From assembly GCA_965200945.1 (NCBI GenBank), contig OZ241749.1:4712001-4776000 (forward strand): DNA of 64,000 nucleotides, read 5' to 3'. The position numbers and the translations under genes are program-made. Numbering within the stretch: position 1 is the first letter of the stretch; each line of letters begins with the position of its first letter. Below are positions 52,606 through 62,696 of the stretch, in pieces. Origin of the DNA: JADCRZ01 sp965200945. Its GTDB lineage: Bacteria > Bacteroidota > Bacteroidia > Chitinophagales > Chitinophagaceae. Under the pieces are notes generated by a model, which saw nothing but the letters and a program-made list of their open reading frames with translations, was not told the origin of the DNA and did no database searches.

Positions 52606-52984
52606 AATAACGATTTTAAATTTTAGTGATTTTTAATATATAAGTTTATCTCCAACACAGGCCGGTTTACTTCATATTGCCTTCCTCCAGTCCCTGCTTG
52701 ATACCAAAGCTCAATTGAAATAACTTCTAACAAGGAAGAGTTTGCTTTGCGTTGGAAGTCACCAGGTGCAATATCTGTTCCATGCGTGGTAAAGAGCTTC
52801 TGGAGCCAGGTAAGCAGCCGTACTGAAAGCGCGTGAATGCTTTATCAGCGCCTCCGCCGAAGGCTTCCGATGATCAGCCATCCCGCTTTAAAAGGAAAAT
52901 GTTGATTGGTCTTTTACCGGAATAAATGATATGATTGGATAAAACTGCAGGAAATATCACCGCAAGCCCTGGCGAAACTCTGCC
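52606..52984. other. Intergenic between ompA-like gene and transaldolase, nothing recognised
   Basis: 379 bp containing a small hairpin-like GCCTCCGCC-GAAGGC (52851-52866) and no credible ORF. The OmpA promoter should lie near 52640-52690. Confidence 0.4.
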
Positions 52985-54091
52985 TTACACGTTCATAAGA
53001 TCTTTTTGTTTTTTAATCGCTTCCATCAGCTTGTTGTAAGGCTGGTTAAACTTTTCCACTCCTTCTTCCTGGAGCTTTGCGGCTATCTGTTCCAGGTCAA
53101 TACCGGCTTGTTCAACCTGCCTGAGCAATGCTGTTGCCTGCTGCCCATCTGCCTCCAGCGTGGCGGCTACTTCTCCATGGTCGCGGAAAGCTTCCAGGGT
53201 TTCCAGCGGTACGGTGTCTACGGTATCAGGTCCGATCAGCGCCTCAACGTACATGGTGTCTTTATAATCCGGATTCTTGGTGCCGGTACTTGCCCACAGC
53301 AGCCGTTGAGGTTTTGCGCCTTTCTCTTTGAGTGCGTTGAACCTTTCATTGCCAAACAGTTCCTTGTAGATACGATAGGCTTCCTTTGCCAGCGCGATCG
53401 CAACCTTTCCTTTTTCCTGCACCATGCCTTTTTCTTCCAGCATGGGGTCTACCATAACATCGATCCGGCTGATGAAAAAGCTGGCGACCGAAGAGATCTG
53501 CGCAAGAGGCAAACCTCCCTGAGCCCGTTCTTCCAGTCCCGAAATATACGATTCCACTACCTGCTTGTATTGATCGAGCCCGAAAAGCAGGGTCACATTT
53601 ACGTTAATCCCTTCGCTGATGCACTGCCTGATCGCTGGCAGTCCTTCTGCCGTACCCGGAATTTTGATCATGGCATTTTCACTGCCCAGCTCTTTCCAGA
53701 GTTGTTGTGCCTGGCCTATAGTGCCCTGTGTGTTATGGGAGAGGCGGGGTGATACTTCAAGGCTCACGTAGCCATCTGCGCCCTTTACCTCGCCTTCTTC
53801 GTACAGTGGCCTGAACAGGTCGGCCGCTGCCTGAATATCCTGAACAGCCATCCGGAAAAAGATGTCATCTTCCGTCATTCCCTGTTCTGCATAGGTCTTT
53901 ACATCCTGGTCATAATCCGATCCGCTGCTGATGGCTTTTTCGAAAATGGCCGGGTTGGAAGTCACGCCCCGTATGCCATCTTCGTCGATCAGTCGCTGCA
54001 GTCCTCCGGAATTCATGATCTTGCGATCTATGAAATCCAGCCATATGCTTTGTCCCTTGTCATGAATTTTCTTTATGTTGTTTGCTTGCAT
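52985..54091 (-). CDS. tal: Transaldolase
   Basis: 368 aa, cytoplasmic pentose-phosphate enzyme moving a dihydroxyacetone unit between sugar phosphates. The (beta/alpha)8 fold shows GQSIWLDFIDRKIMNSGGL, RGVTSNPAIFEKAIS, GYVSLEVSPRLSHNTQGTI, then MIKIPGTAEGLPAI with the Schiff-base Lys (~143), NVNVTLLFGLDQY, SVASFFISRIDVMVD and RLLWASTGTKNPDY. Length and motifs are those of the TalB-like longer form used by many Bacteroidota and Actinobacteria. It stands alone on the minus strand. Pentose from xylan could enter through it. Confidence 0.95.
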   Translation of the reverse strand: MQANNIKKIHDKGQSIWLDFIDRKIMNSGGLQRLIDEDGIRGVTSNPAIFEKAISSGSDYDQDVKTYAEQGMTEDDIFFRMAVQDIQAAADLFRPLYEEGEVKGADGYVSLEVSPRLSHNTQGTIGQAQQLWKELGSENAMIKIPGTAEGLPAIRQCISEGINVNVTLLFGLDQYKQVVESYISGLEERAQGGLPLAQISSVASFFISRIDVMVDPMLEEKGMVQEKGKVAIALAKEAYRIYKELFGNERFNALKEKGAKPQRLLWASTGTKNPDYKDTMYVEALIGPDTVDTVPLETLEAFRDHGEVAATLEADGQQATALLRQVEQAGIDLEQIAAKLQEEGVEKFNQPYNKLMEAIKKQKDLMNV

Positions 54092-54517
54092 AATTGGTGT
54101 TATTTACTTGCTTGTTTACGATCAGCGAGCGGAGTTCATGGCTGAATAAGAAAGTCATCCAGGCAGGCCCGCCGGCGAATGGGATCAAAGACCTGGTATC
54201 CAGTCGCTTTTATACGCTTTTACTTTTGTTTATAATCATAAAACCGTGCTAAGTCCAAACCGGCGGTGAATGCTGCTCTCGGCCCTGCAATAAAGCAAAG
54301 GGCTGCCCATTCAGCGGTATAATATCTACATGGCGGGGTATGAGCAGGCAGGTTATTGCAGGGGGCTTAACCATCAGACAAAGGTGCGGGAATGGTGAAA
54401 GCCGAAATCTGTTGAACATGAACGGACAGGCAAATTGCTGAATAAATTTCCTCCGGGATAGATGCAGGATGGAACAAACCTTGCATAGCAAAATTACTAT
54501 AACCAGATATTTAAAGA
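54092..54517. other. Divergent gap between transaldolase and the receiver gene
   Basis: 426 bp with no supported gene. An 80-codon minus-strand frame (54249-54491) shows no protein-like conservation pattern. Both promoters must be here. Confidence 0.4.
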
Positions 54518-54940
54518 ATGTCGCATACAGGACCCATCATTATCATCGAAGCAGACAAAGATGATCAGGAACTTACCCGAGGTGCTCTTCAGGAAGTTGG
54601 TGTAGAGAATCCTGTTCAGTTTCTCGACAATGCCGTTCAGGCACTTGAGTACCTGCAAAAAACGCAGGAAAAGCCTTTTCTTATTTTAAGTGAAGTCTAT
54701 CTTCCAAAGATGAACGGGCTTGAGCTGCAAACCCGGATACATGATGATGAACGCCTGAGGAAGAAAAGCATTCCTTTTTTATTTTTTTCGTCCATAGAAG
54801 ATCCTGCACTCATCGACCAGGCTTATCTGAAAACAATCCAGGGCTATTTCAGAAAACCGAACAAATTCACTGAGCTCGTAGAGACCTTGGAATATATAGT
54901 GGGCTACTGGAAGCGATGCGTACATCCCAATCCTGAATAG
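54518..54940 (+). CDS. Single-domain receiver protein with Glu at the phospho-acceptor site
   Basis: 140 aa, a stand-alone CheY-like domain. The acidic pocket is EADKDDQEL (~11-19), the Ser of the switch is FFSSIED (~87) and the switch Lys lies in GYFRKPN (~112). Where the family has L-I-[IL]-x-D-V-x-L-P-x-M-N-G, this protein reads LILSEVYLPKMNG, so residue 59 is Glu (codon GAA at 54692-54694) in place of Asp. Glu cannot be phosphorylated in the normal way and often mimics the active state. No histidine kinase is adjacent. It is divergent from transaldolase. Confidence 0.88.
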   Translation: MSHTGPIIIIEADKDDQELTRGALQEVGVENPVQFLDNAVQALEYLQKTQEKPFLILSEVYLPKMNGLELQTRIHDDERLRKKSIPFLFFSSIEDPALIDQAYLKTIQGYFRKPNKFTELVETLEYIVGYWKRCVHPNPE

Positions 54941-55156
54941 CGTTTTTATAATCGTCTTTCCTCCGTTCAGAACGGACACTTCCAACCGGTGGAACGGGCA
55001 CTCCTCTTTCCATTGCCCGTGCTGTTTTTGACAACCGGTATCTGCTTTCCGGGATGCTATTTTACTGCGCCGGGCCTTCTTCTTACATAACTTCTCCGGG
55101 TCTTCCATAAATACTTTATGAGGGATACAAAAGAAAATTGTCATTATTTTACCCTT

Positions 55157-57154
55157 ATGAGACAAGGATTTAAAAGAATGATTGCCGGTGCCTGCCTGAT
55201 CATGCTCATGCTGCTGGCTGAACAGTTTGTTTCGGCTCAGCGTCTGTCTGCCAGCGCCGGCAGAAAAGACACGGTTTCGCTTTTAAGCGAGCTGAACCAG
55301 TACTACCAGGTAAAAGACCTGCCCGTCTATCGCGACCAAACCATGATAGGCCAGATCTCCTCTTATGACACCACGGGTAAAAATGACGATGGGTTCAGCG
55401 GTAAGTACTCCTATCTGAAAAGACTTCCCGACAGCAGTTTGTTGCTGTTCGATATGGAAGGCCCCGGGGTCATCAACCGGATCTGGACACCGACTCCATC
55501 AGAAGACAGCCTGGACTTTTATATAGACGATACCACCCGCGCTGCCTTCACCATCAAATACAGGGATCTGTTTTCCGGTAACGTGTTTCCGTTTGTCAAT
55601 CCCCTTTGCAACAACCAGCTTGGCGGATACTATTGTTACCTGCCCATCCCTTTTCAGACGCGTTGCCGGATCGTTTATCGCGGTAAACAAACCCAGTTTC
55701 ACCAGATCGGCTATCGTCTGTACCCGGCCGGAACGGTTGTAAAAAACTTCCATCCCCAGCTAACGGCAGAAGAAAAAAGCAGGCTTCAGCAAATAAAATC
55801 ATTGTGGGATAAGAGCGACAGAACGGTGAAGGATTTCCAGGTTGAGAGATCTGCTCCGATTCAATCTGCTAAAACAGGATTCCAATTCCATCCGGGTGAA
55901 AAACATACGGTATGGCAGACCGACAAAGGCGGCCGCATCATGGGTATTGAACTGGAGCCTGCATCCGCGTTCGAAGGCATGGAAAAAGAGATCGACCTGA
56001 AAATTACCTGGGATAATGAAACAAACCCGGCCGTCTACTGCCCGGTGGCCGACTTCTTCGGCTTTGCTTTCGGAAAAGCTTCCATGCAAAGCCTGCTGAT
56101 CGGATCCAAGGCCCCCAAAAGCTATTGCTATTTCCCCATGCCTTTCGACCGGTCGGCAAAAATAGAGCTGATCTACAGAAAGCCATTGTCGAAAGAACCC
56201 AGCCGCACGCCGTTGACGATCAGGGCAACGGTCCATTACACGTACGAGGCCCGGGACAAGCAGAAGGAGGGTAAGTTTTACGCTTTCTGGAATAACCAGC
56301 CCGCCGTTCCGTTGCACCAGCCGCACGAATTTCTGCATGTGACCGGGAAGGGCCATTATGTAGGAACCGTATTGCAGGCGCAGGGCCTTCAACCCGGTAT
56401 GACCTTGTTTTTTGAAGGCGATGATTCCACCGTGGTGGATGGCCAGTTGCGGATGCATGGCACCGGGTCAGAGGACTATTTCAATGGCGGCTGGTATGCC
56501 CTGATGGACCGGTGGGACGGGCCTCTGAGCATGCCATTGTCCGGCGCACTGGATTATTCGCTGCCGTTAAGCCGTACGGGAGGGTACCGGTTACACCTGG
56601 CAGACAAGATTCCTTTCGGGAAAGAGTTCTATCATTCAATAGAGCATGGCCCGGAACAGAACAACAAGCCGGCTTTTTACACTTCCGTAGCCTACTATTA
56701 CAGCAATACCCCGTCTGCTAGGGCTGTTCCCATACGTACGGAAGAAACAACGGTGCTCACCCCCGACACCATGATGCTTTATCCGCAGCTGATGACCTTC
56801 AATACCAACGGCGATATCGCCATTCAGCAACGCGGCGAATCCTTTATTTTCAATACCGCCGGTGAATCGAGCATCAGGGTACAGCTGCAGGAGATACCGT
56901 TCGGAACATACAGGATCCTGCTCGATTACACCTCCCTTCCGCAAGGCTGCCTCTTCTCTTTGTGGCAGCGGCAGACCCCGCTCACCGACTGGACCGGCTC
57001 TTTTTCAGCAACTGCCGAGCAGGTAAAAAAACGCTATTTCAGCGATATCTCGCTTACACCGCTCAACCATACCCTGACGATCCGGTTCAAAACGGATCAG
57101 GACAAAAAGCAGTTTTCCCTGCACCGGATCGTGTTGGTAAAAAAGAAGGAATAG
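55157..57154 (+). CDS. GH172 (DUF2961) family glycoside hydrolase, secreted
   Basis: 665 aa from ATG at 55157, which begins a signal peptide (FKRMIAGACLIMLMLLAEQFVSAQ); ATG at 55118 would add 13 charged residues. Two jelly-roll-like halves are typical of DUF2961: LLLFDMEGPGVINRIWTPTP, DSLDFYIDD, FPFVNPLCNNQLGGYYCYLPIPF in the first, and FFEGDDSTVVDGQLRMHGTGSEDYFNGGWY (split near 435-465) with the catalytic acid region in GTGSEDYF. GH172 members act on fructofuranose anhydrides or arabinofuranosides. A C-terminal beta extension follows ~540. It precedes an ECF/FecR/SusCD set and is probably regulated with it. Confidence 0.88.
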   Translation: MRQGFKRMIAGACLIMLMLLAEQFVSAQRLSASAGRKDTVSLLSELNQYYQVKDLPVYRDQTMIGQISSYDTTGKNDDGFSGKYSYLKRLPDSSLLLFDMEGPGVINRIWTPTPSEDSLDFYIDDTTRAAFTIKYRDLFSGNVFPFVNPLCNNQLGGYYCYLPIPFQTRCRIVYRGKQTQFHQIGYRLYPAGTVVKNFHPQLTAEEKSRLQQIKSLWDKSDRTVKDFQVERSAPIQSAKTGFQFHPGEKHTVWQTDKGGRIMGIELEPASAFEGMEKEIDLKITWDNETNPAVYCPVADFFGFAFGKASMQSLLIGSKAPKSYCYFPMPFDRSAKIELIYRKPLSKEPSRTPLTIRATVHYTYEARDKQKEGKFYAFWNNQPAVPLHQPHEFLHVTGKGHYVGTVLQAQGLQPGMTLFFEGDDSTVVDGQLRMHGTGSEDYFNGGWYALMDRWDGPLSMPLSGALDYSLPLSRTGGYRLHLADKIPFGKEFYHSIEHGPEQNNKPAFYTSVAYYYSNTPSARAVPIRTEETTVLTPDTMMLYPQLMTFNTNGDIAIQQRGESFIFNTAGESSIRVQLQEIPFGTYRILLDYTSLPQGCLFSLWQRQTPLTDWTGSFSATAEQVKKRYFSDISLTPLNHTLTIRFKTDQDKKQFSLHRIVLVKKKE

Positions 57155-57244
57155 CGCGGGCCGGAAATTGAAACCCGGATATTTATTCTTCAGCTGTAAG
57201 TCAAAAAAGAGTATTTTCGGAACACAAACAGTCTTACGGTTTAT

Positions 57245-57841
57245 ATGTCTCCCCAAACAAAAGAGTGGCTCCTGTCTGAGAAGGAATTGGTTCTTTTACT
57301 GAACCAGGGGGATGAACCGGCTTTCGAGCAACTGTATCATCTGTACAGTGTCAGGATCCTGAAAAAGCTGATCGCGCTTTTAAAGGATGAGGAAATAGCG
57401 AAGGAAGTGCTGCAGGACATATTTATAACCCTGTGGGAAAAGCGCCGGCACATTGATGCGGAAAGGTCGCTGCGCTCCTACCTTTTCCGGATCGCCGAAA
57501 ACAGGATCGTGGATGTTTTCCGCAAAGCGTCCCGCGACAGAAAGCTGCGTGAACGGCTGGTCAGTTTGTCTCTCACACCATCTTCCCAAACAGAGGAGAT
57601 CGTTCTATTTAAAGAAAGCAGTACTATTTTACAGCAGGCTATCAACACCTTGCCTCCCCAAAGAAAGAAAATATTCATTTTGTGCCGGGTAGAAGGAAAG
57701 ACATACGAAGAAGCGGGTACAATGATGGGGATATCACCCGGTACGGTCAATGATCATATGGTAAAGGCGATGCGCGCCATCAAGGCCCGCTTAACGGCCG
57801 CCGATCTTGTTGTTCTCCTGGTACTGGCACTCCTGAATTGA
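57245..57841 (+). CDS. ECF RNA polymerase sigma factor (FecI-like)
   Basis: 198 aa. Region 2 in ALLNQGDEPAFEQLYHLYS-type segment and EEIAKEVLQDIFITLWEKR (~15-70), with SLRSYLFRIAENRIVDVFRK as the 2.4 region. Region 4 is INTLPPQRKKIFILCRVEGKTYEEAGTMMGISPGTVNDHMVKAM (~130-175). A short hydrophobic tail (ADLVVLLVLALL) ends the protein, as in several FecI-type sigmas of this phylum. The FecR anti-sigma gene follows at 57934 and an STN-bearing SusC at 59191, so the whole transmembrane signalling chain is present. Confidence 0.95.
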   Translation: MSPQTKEWLLSEKELVLLLNQGDEPAFEQLYHLYSVRILKKLIALLKDEEIAKEVLQDIFITLWEKRRHIDAERSLRSYLFRIAENRIVDVFRKASRDRKLRERLVSLSLTPSSQTEEIVLFKESSTILQQAINTLPPQRKKIFILCRVEGKTYEEAGTMMGISPGTVNDHMVKAMRAIKARLTAADLVVLLVLALLN

Positions 57842-57933
57842 CCAATGACCCCCCGAAGGAGCGGCCCCTCAAAAAAAACTTTTTCTTCCAGCATATGCCT
57901 GGTCTCCTTCAAGCGTATTAGCAAAAAAGCTGC

Positions 57934-59157
57934 TTGCAAAACCGTCCGGTCACCGAAATTTTTCACCGTTACCTTCAGAACCAGTGTTCTCCCGATGAAG
58001 TGAGGGAGCTCATTGCGTATTTCTCTACCGGCAGCGAGGCCGGGTTGCAGGTGCTTATCAGGAAAGAGCTGGAAAAGCCCGATGATCCGGTTGCGGAAGA
58101 GCACTTGCGGCATATGTCACTGCAAGTGTGGGATCAGTTAAAAACAAAGATCAGGGAACCACAGGAAGAGACCGGGGAACCAGCCTTTTTACCCGCCGGC
58201 CAAAGATATATACGGCGCTGGCTTCCGGCGGCCGCGGCGGCCTGTCTGATCCTGTGCATAGGGGCAGGCCTCTACTTCTTCCTGCAACCAGGTACTGCTG
58301 CGTCCAAACCGGAAGTGCCCCTGGCGGCAACACCTGCACAGGATACGCTTGCGCCAGCCGCGAACAAAGCGGTGCTGACCCTTTCCACCGGCCGGCAGAT
58401 CAACCTCGACAACGCGCAGGCCGGCCGGCTTGCAACAGATGCGAATGCAACTATACGCAAATCAGCGGACGGCAAAGTGGAATATAATGCGCAGGCAACC
58501 GCCGGCCTGCCGGCGGCAGACCTCGCCTACAATACTTTGACAACTCCCCGCGGCGGCAAGTACGACCTGACGCTTTCCGACGGCACAAAGGTGAGCCTGA
58601 ACGCCGCTTCTTCCATCCGCTATCCCTCTGTTTTCCCGCAGGGCAGCAGGGAGGTGGAGATAACCGGTGAAGTCTATTTTGAGGTGGCGCACGACGCCAA
58701 AAATCCCTTTCGTGTTCTGGTGGCCGGTCAGCTGATCGAAGACCTGGGAACCCGGTTCAATATTAATGCCTACAATGATGAGCCTTACCTGGTCGCAACG
58801 CTGCTGGAGGGAAGTGTCCGCGTCTCCAACAAACACCATACGGCTCTGTTAGAGCCCGGTCAGCAGGCGTTGATCCAACCCGACCAGTCGCTGCAGGTAA
58901 AGCGGAACGTGGATCTTGAGGAAGTGACCGACTGGCATCGCGGCCTCTTTACTTTCCACAATGCCGATATACCAACCGTGATGCGGCAATTGTCGCGGTG
59001 GTACGATGTGGACATCAGCTATGAAGGCGCCGTGCCGCAACGCCGGTTTTCGGGCAAGATCTACCGGGATATCAGCGCCCTGAAAGTGGCGGAAATCTTA
59101 CGGTACAAACAAATTCATTTCCGCATCGAAGGCAGAAAAATCATTGTAATGCCTTAA
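57934..59157 (+). CDS. FecR-family anti-sigma factor
   Basis: 407 aa, started at TTG 57934 because no ATG precedes the conserved N-terminus (TEIFHRYLQNQCSPDEVREL) in frame. A cytoplasmic sigma-binding segment is followed by one membrane helix at ~94-112 (AAAAACLILCIGAGLYFFL), the periplasmic FecR domain (~200-300, LTTPRGGKYDLTLSDGTKVSLNAASSIRYP... and GEVYFEVAHD, FRVLVAGQLIEDLGTRFNINAY) and a C-terminal DUF4974/STN-like domain (IPTVMRQLSRWYDVDISYEG to the end). It relays binding of the glycan by SusC to the sigma factor. It lies 92 bp after the sigma gene. Confidence 0.94.
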   Translation: MQNRPVTEIFHRYLQNQCSPDEVRELIAYFSTGSEAGLQVLIRKELEKPDDPVAEEHLRHMSLQVWDQLKTKIREPQEETGEPAFLPAGQRYIRRWLPAAAAACLILCIGAGLYFFLQPGTAASKPEVPLAATPAQDTLAPAANKAVLTLSTGRQINLDNAQAGRLATDANATIRKSADGKVEYNAQATAGLPAADLAYNTLTTPRGGKYDLTLSDGTKVSLNAASSIRYPSVFPQGSREVEITGEVYFEVAHDAKNPFRVLVAGQLIEDLGTRFNINAYNDEPYLVATLLEGSVRVSNKHHTALLEPGQQALIQPDQSLQVKRNVDLEEVTDWHRGLFTFHNADIPTVMRQLSRWYDVDISYEGAVPQRRFSGKIYRDISALKVAEILRYKQIHFRIEGRKIIVMP

Positions 59158-59190
59158 CGGCAAATCTTATAAACTTCTAACCAAATACGC

Positions 59191-62100
59191 ATGGAGAAAT
59201 TTTACAAAATGCAGATCCTTCCGGGTACGAAACGAATGAACCTTTACTCACGGGTATGGCTCCCCCCAAAATTCTTTCTGGTTATGAAACTCACAACTCT
59301 TGCCCTTATTCTGGCGCTCGGACAAGTAAGTGCCAACGGCTACAGTCAAAAGATCACGGTGAACGAATCGAATGTTCCCCTGAAGAAAGTGCTTCATGCT
59401 ATCGAAGCGCAATCTTCCTTCGTATTTTTTTACGACTCGGAAGATGTGGAGCAGCCTGTCAGCATCCGCATCCGCAATGCATCGATAGAAGAAGCGCTGG
59501 CTGCCTGTTTCAGGGACCTGCCGCTCGGCTACAAGATCGTGGATAAAACGATTTTGCTGCAGCAGAAAGAGATGCCGCAAAAAAAGCCTGCTGCTTCTTT
59601 TCTGCCACCGGTAAAAGGGAAGGTGGCCGACAGCAAAGGCGCTCCGCTTGCCGGCGCCACCGTGAGCACAAAGGATGGAAAGAAAGTGGTTGCAACCGCC
59701 AACGACGGGTCCTTTGAGCTGAATGTGGACGGGGATGAAGTGCTCGTTATCTCGTACACCGGGTTCGTGACCAGGGAGATCCCGGCACGAACGGTTGCCA
59801 GCGGTACGATCGTGCTTTCCGAATTCGTGCAGAATTTCAACGATGTGGTGGTTGTGGGGTATGGCACCCAGAAGAAAGTAAATCTGACGGGCGCGGTCTC
59901 CATGATCACAGCGGAAGCGTTTGAAAGCCGGCCCGTTACTTCAGTGTCCACCGGCCTTCAGGGCCTGCTGCCCGGACTGGCAGCCGTCAGCTTCTCGGGG
60001 CAGCCGGGCGCTTCCAACGCTACGCTGCGCATACGTGGATTGGGTACCACCAACAACTCGGCGCCTTTTGTGGTGATAGACGGCATACCCGGCGATCTCA
60101 ACTACTTAAATCCGGAAGACATAGAAAGCGTATCCGTGCTGAAGGATGCGGCATCGTCGGCCATTTATGGATCGAGGGCCGCCAATGGTGTAATCCTGAT
60201 CACTACCAAGCGCGGCCGGTTGAACCAGAAGCCTGTCATCAATTACGACGCTTACTATGGCTTGCAAAAACCTACGGCCCTGCCCAAAATGCTTGGTTCG
60301 GTAGAGTACATGCAGTATCTGAACGAATCGCAGACGAACGTAGGACTGGCGCCCACTTTTACGGATGCCCAGATTGAAACCGCCCGCAAGGGAACCGATC
60401 CCAACTTTTACGCAAACACAAACTGGCCCACGGCCCTTTTCAAATCGCAGGCGCCGCAGCAAAATCACAACGTCAGCATCAGCGGCGGTTCTTCCGACCT
60501 GAGCTATTATGTCTCCTATGCCCGCCAGGATCAGAAAGGCCTTGTTGCAGGCAACCAGTACGACGCCTCCAGGAACAACGCGAGGCTGCGGATTAACGCC
60601 ACAAAGATCCTCGACATACTCGATGTGGATGGTAACATCGGGTTTATCGACCGGCTGCAAAACCAGCCTGCCGACGAAACCGTTGCCGCCGGCGGACCTA
60701 TCTATCAAACCCTCACCGCTTCTCCGCTTACCCCCGTTTATTTTACCAATGGCAGCTACGGCTACGGCGGCGGCTCGGCAAACCCTGTGGCCACGGCAAC
60801 AGCGGGCGGGTTCAATAAGCTGGCCTCGCAGGACTTTACCGGTAATATTTCGGCAACGGCGCATATCCTCAAAAACCTGAGTGCGCGGGTTGTGTATGGT
60901 TTAACCGCCTCGAACCAGGTCGCCACCTCGTTTGCCCGCAAAGTTGATTATTACGATCCCAATACCAACGCTTTTTTGTTTACCAACCGCGCCAGCAATT
61001 TCTCGCAGGATGCCAGTTACAAGAGCAGGCTGGAGAATATTTCGGCACAGATCAATTATGATGTAAGCGCCGGCGACAATCACTTCAAAGCACTGGCAGG
61101 CTATCAGCAGGAGCAGTTCAAATATGAAACGTTCTCTGCCTCCAAAACCAACTTTGTGAGCAATGATGTGCCGATCCTCGACCTGGGAAGCGCCAATCCG
61201 CTGGCGGCGGGCAATGCCTATCACTATGCCCTGCTTTCTTATTTCGGCCGCCTGAATTATGACTATGCCGAAAAGTATCTCTTCGAGCTCAACATGCGTT
61301 ACGACGGGTCTTCCCGGTATGCGCCGGGTAAGCGGTATGGAGCCTTTCCGTCGGCATCTGCCGGCTGGCGCTTCACAAAGGAAAAGTTTATGCAGAACAG
61401 CGGGTTGCCGGAATGGCTGAACGAAGGCAAACTGCGCGGATCTTACGGAACCCTGGGTAACCAGTATGGTGCAGACGGGCCCGGCTATTCCGAATGGTAT
61501 CCGTATATCGGGGTGATCGGCGCTGCGGGCACCGCTTCCACCAACATGCCCATCGGTAATACCACCACCACAGGACTGGCGCAGTCCGTTCTTGCCAATC
61601 CAACCCTGCAATGGGAAAAGGTAAACATGCTGAATGTGGGGCTTGATCTGGGGCTATTCAATTCACGCCTGAGCATCACGGCCGACTGGTTCAACAAGCG
61701 GACGACTGGTGTGCAGCTGAAAGTACCCCAGCCCGATGTGATCGGACTGACTGTTCCGGACCAGAATGCAGGAACAGTATCCAACAAAGGCTGGGAGATC
61801 AGTGCCGGATGGAACGACCGGCTCGGAGACTTCCGGTACGGGCTGATCGCCCAGCTCTCCGATGTGAAGAACCAGGTAACCGATCTGGGAGGCGTGCCGC
61901 CTACCATTGCCGACAGGATAAGACAGGTGGGATATCCGATCGATGCCTTTTACGGGTACAGAACAAACGGGCTGGCGCAAACCTCCGATTTTGCAAAGGA
62001 TGCCAGCGGTAAGCTCACACCCCTGTTTCCCATTTTTACAGCCGATGCCGCCAAGGTTGCGCCGGGCGATATCAAATTCCGGGACCTGAACGGAGATGGC

Positions 62101-62628
62101 GTGATCACGGCCGACAAAGACCGCGAGGTCATCGGCAATTCGTTTCCCCGCTACACCTATTCCCTGCGCGGAAATGCCGGCTATAAGAACTTCGATTTGA
62201 ATTTCTTTCTGCAGGGCGTAGGGAAAGCCGACGGGTACGTAACAGGAGTGGGCATTCATCCGTTCTATGCCAACGGAGCCTACCCGCAGGAGGTGCACCG
62301 CGACCACTGGACGCCTGCCAATCCCAACGCCTGGTATCCCCGGTTTACCTACCTGGATAACCGCAATTCCACGGCCCGGCAGTCTGACTACTGGCTGCAG
62401 GATGCAAAATACCTGCGCCTGAAAAACGTACAGCTCAGCTACACGCTCACCCGTGCGCTGCTGAGCCGGTACCGCGTCGATAACCTGAAGATCTTTGTGT
62501 CGGCCGACAACCTGCTGACCGTAACCAATTTTTTCTATGCGTATGATCCGGAGACCCCATCAACCAATGGCGGGTATTATCCACAGGTAAAAACCATCGT
62601 ATTCGGAGTAAACGTACGGCTTAAATAA
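59191..62628 (+). CDS. SusC/RagA-family TonB-linked transporter with STN signalling domain
   Basis: 1145 aa. The ATG at 59191 gives a long n-region; M16 (59236) and M32 (59284) are alternatives, the last leading MKLTTLALILALGQVSANGYS as signal peptide. The STN domain (~55-125, ITVNESNVPLKKVLHAIEAQ, SSFVFFYDSEDVEQPVSIRI) contacts FecR. A carboxypeptidase-regulatory-like domain (VKGKVADSKGAPLAGATVST) and the DVVVVGYGTQKKVNLTGAV block follow, then the plug with APFVVIDGIPGDLNYLNPED and VSVLKDAASSAIYGSRAANG, then the barrel ending FGVNVRLK. It starts 33 bp after fecR. Substrate is inferred from GH172 upstream, probably a furanose-containing glycan. Confidence 0.96.
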   Translation: MEKFYKMQILPGTKRMNLYSRVWLPPKFFLVMKLTTLALILALGQVSANGYSQKITVNESNVPLKKVLHAIEAQSSFVFFYDSEDVEQPVSIRIRNASIEEALAACFRDLPLGYKIVDKTILLQQKEMPQKKPAASFLPPVKGKVADSKGAPLAGATVSTKDGKKVVATANDGSFELNVDGDEVLVISYTGFVTREIPARTVASGTIVLSEFVQNFNDVVVVGYGTQKKVNLTGAVSMITAEAFESRPVTSVSTGLQGLLPGLAAVSFSGQPGASNATLRIRGLGTTNNSAPFVVIDGIPGDLNYLNPEDIESVSVLKDAASSAIYGSRAANGVILITTKRGRLNQKPVINYDAYYGLQKPTALPKMLGSVEYMQYLNESQTNVGLAPTFTDAQIETARKGTDPNFYANTNWPTALFKSQAPQQNHNVSISGGSSDLSYYVSYARQDQKGLVAGNQYDASRNNARLRINATKILDILDVDGNIGFIDRLQNQPADETVAAGGPIYQTLTASPLTPVYFTNGSYGYGGGSANPVATATAGGFNKLASQDFTGNISATAHILKNLSARVVYGLTASNQVATSFARKVDYYDPNTNAFLFTNRASNFSQDASYKSRLENISAQINYDVSAGDNHFKALAGYQQEQFKYETFSASKTNFVSNDVPILDLGSANPLAAGNAYHYALLSYFGRLNYDYAEKYLFELNMRYDGSSRYAPGKRYGAFPSASAGWRFTKEKFMQNSGLPEWLNEGKLRGSYGTLGNQYGADGPGYSEWYPYIGVIGAAGTASTNMPIGNTTTTGLAQSVLANPTLQWEKVNMLNVGLDLGLFNSRLSITADWFNKRTTGVQLKVPQPDVIGLTVPDQNAGTVSNKGWEISAGWNDRLGDFRYGLIAQLSDVKNQVTDLGGVPPTIADRIRQVGYPIDAFYGYRTNGLAQTSDFAKDASGKLTPLFPIFTADAAKVAPGDIKFRDLNGDGVITADKDREVIGNSFPRYTYSLRGNAGYKNFDLNFFLQGVGKADGYVTGVGIHPFYANGAYPQEVHRDHWTPANPNAWYPRFTYLDNRNSTARQSDYWLQDAKYLRLKNVQLSYTLTRALLSRYRVDNLKIFVSADNLLTVTNFFYAYDPETPSTNGGYYPQVKTIVFGVNVRLK

Positions 62629-62696
62629 CCGGCAGCGTGCAACGTGACCCCGGTTAAAACAAACCCGGCCCTTTTTTCCTGGAACCAGTATTTAAA

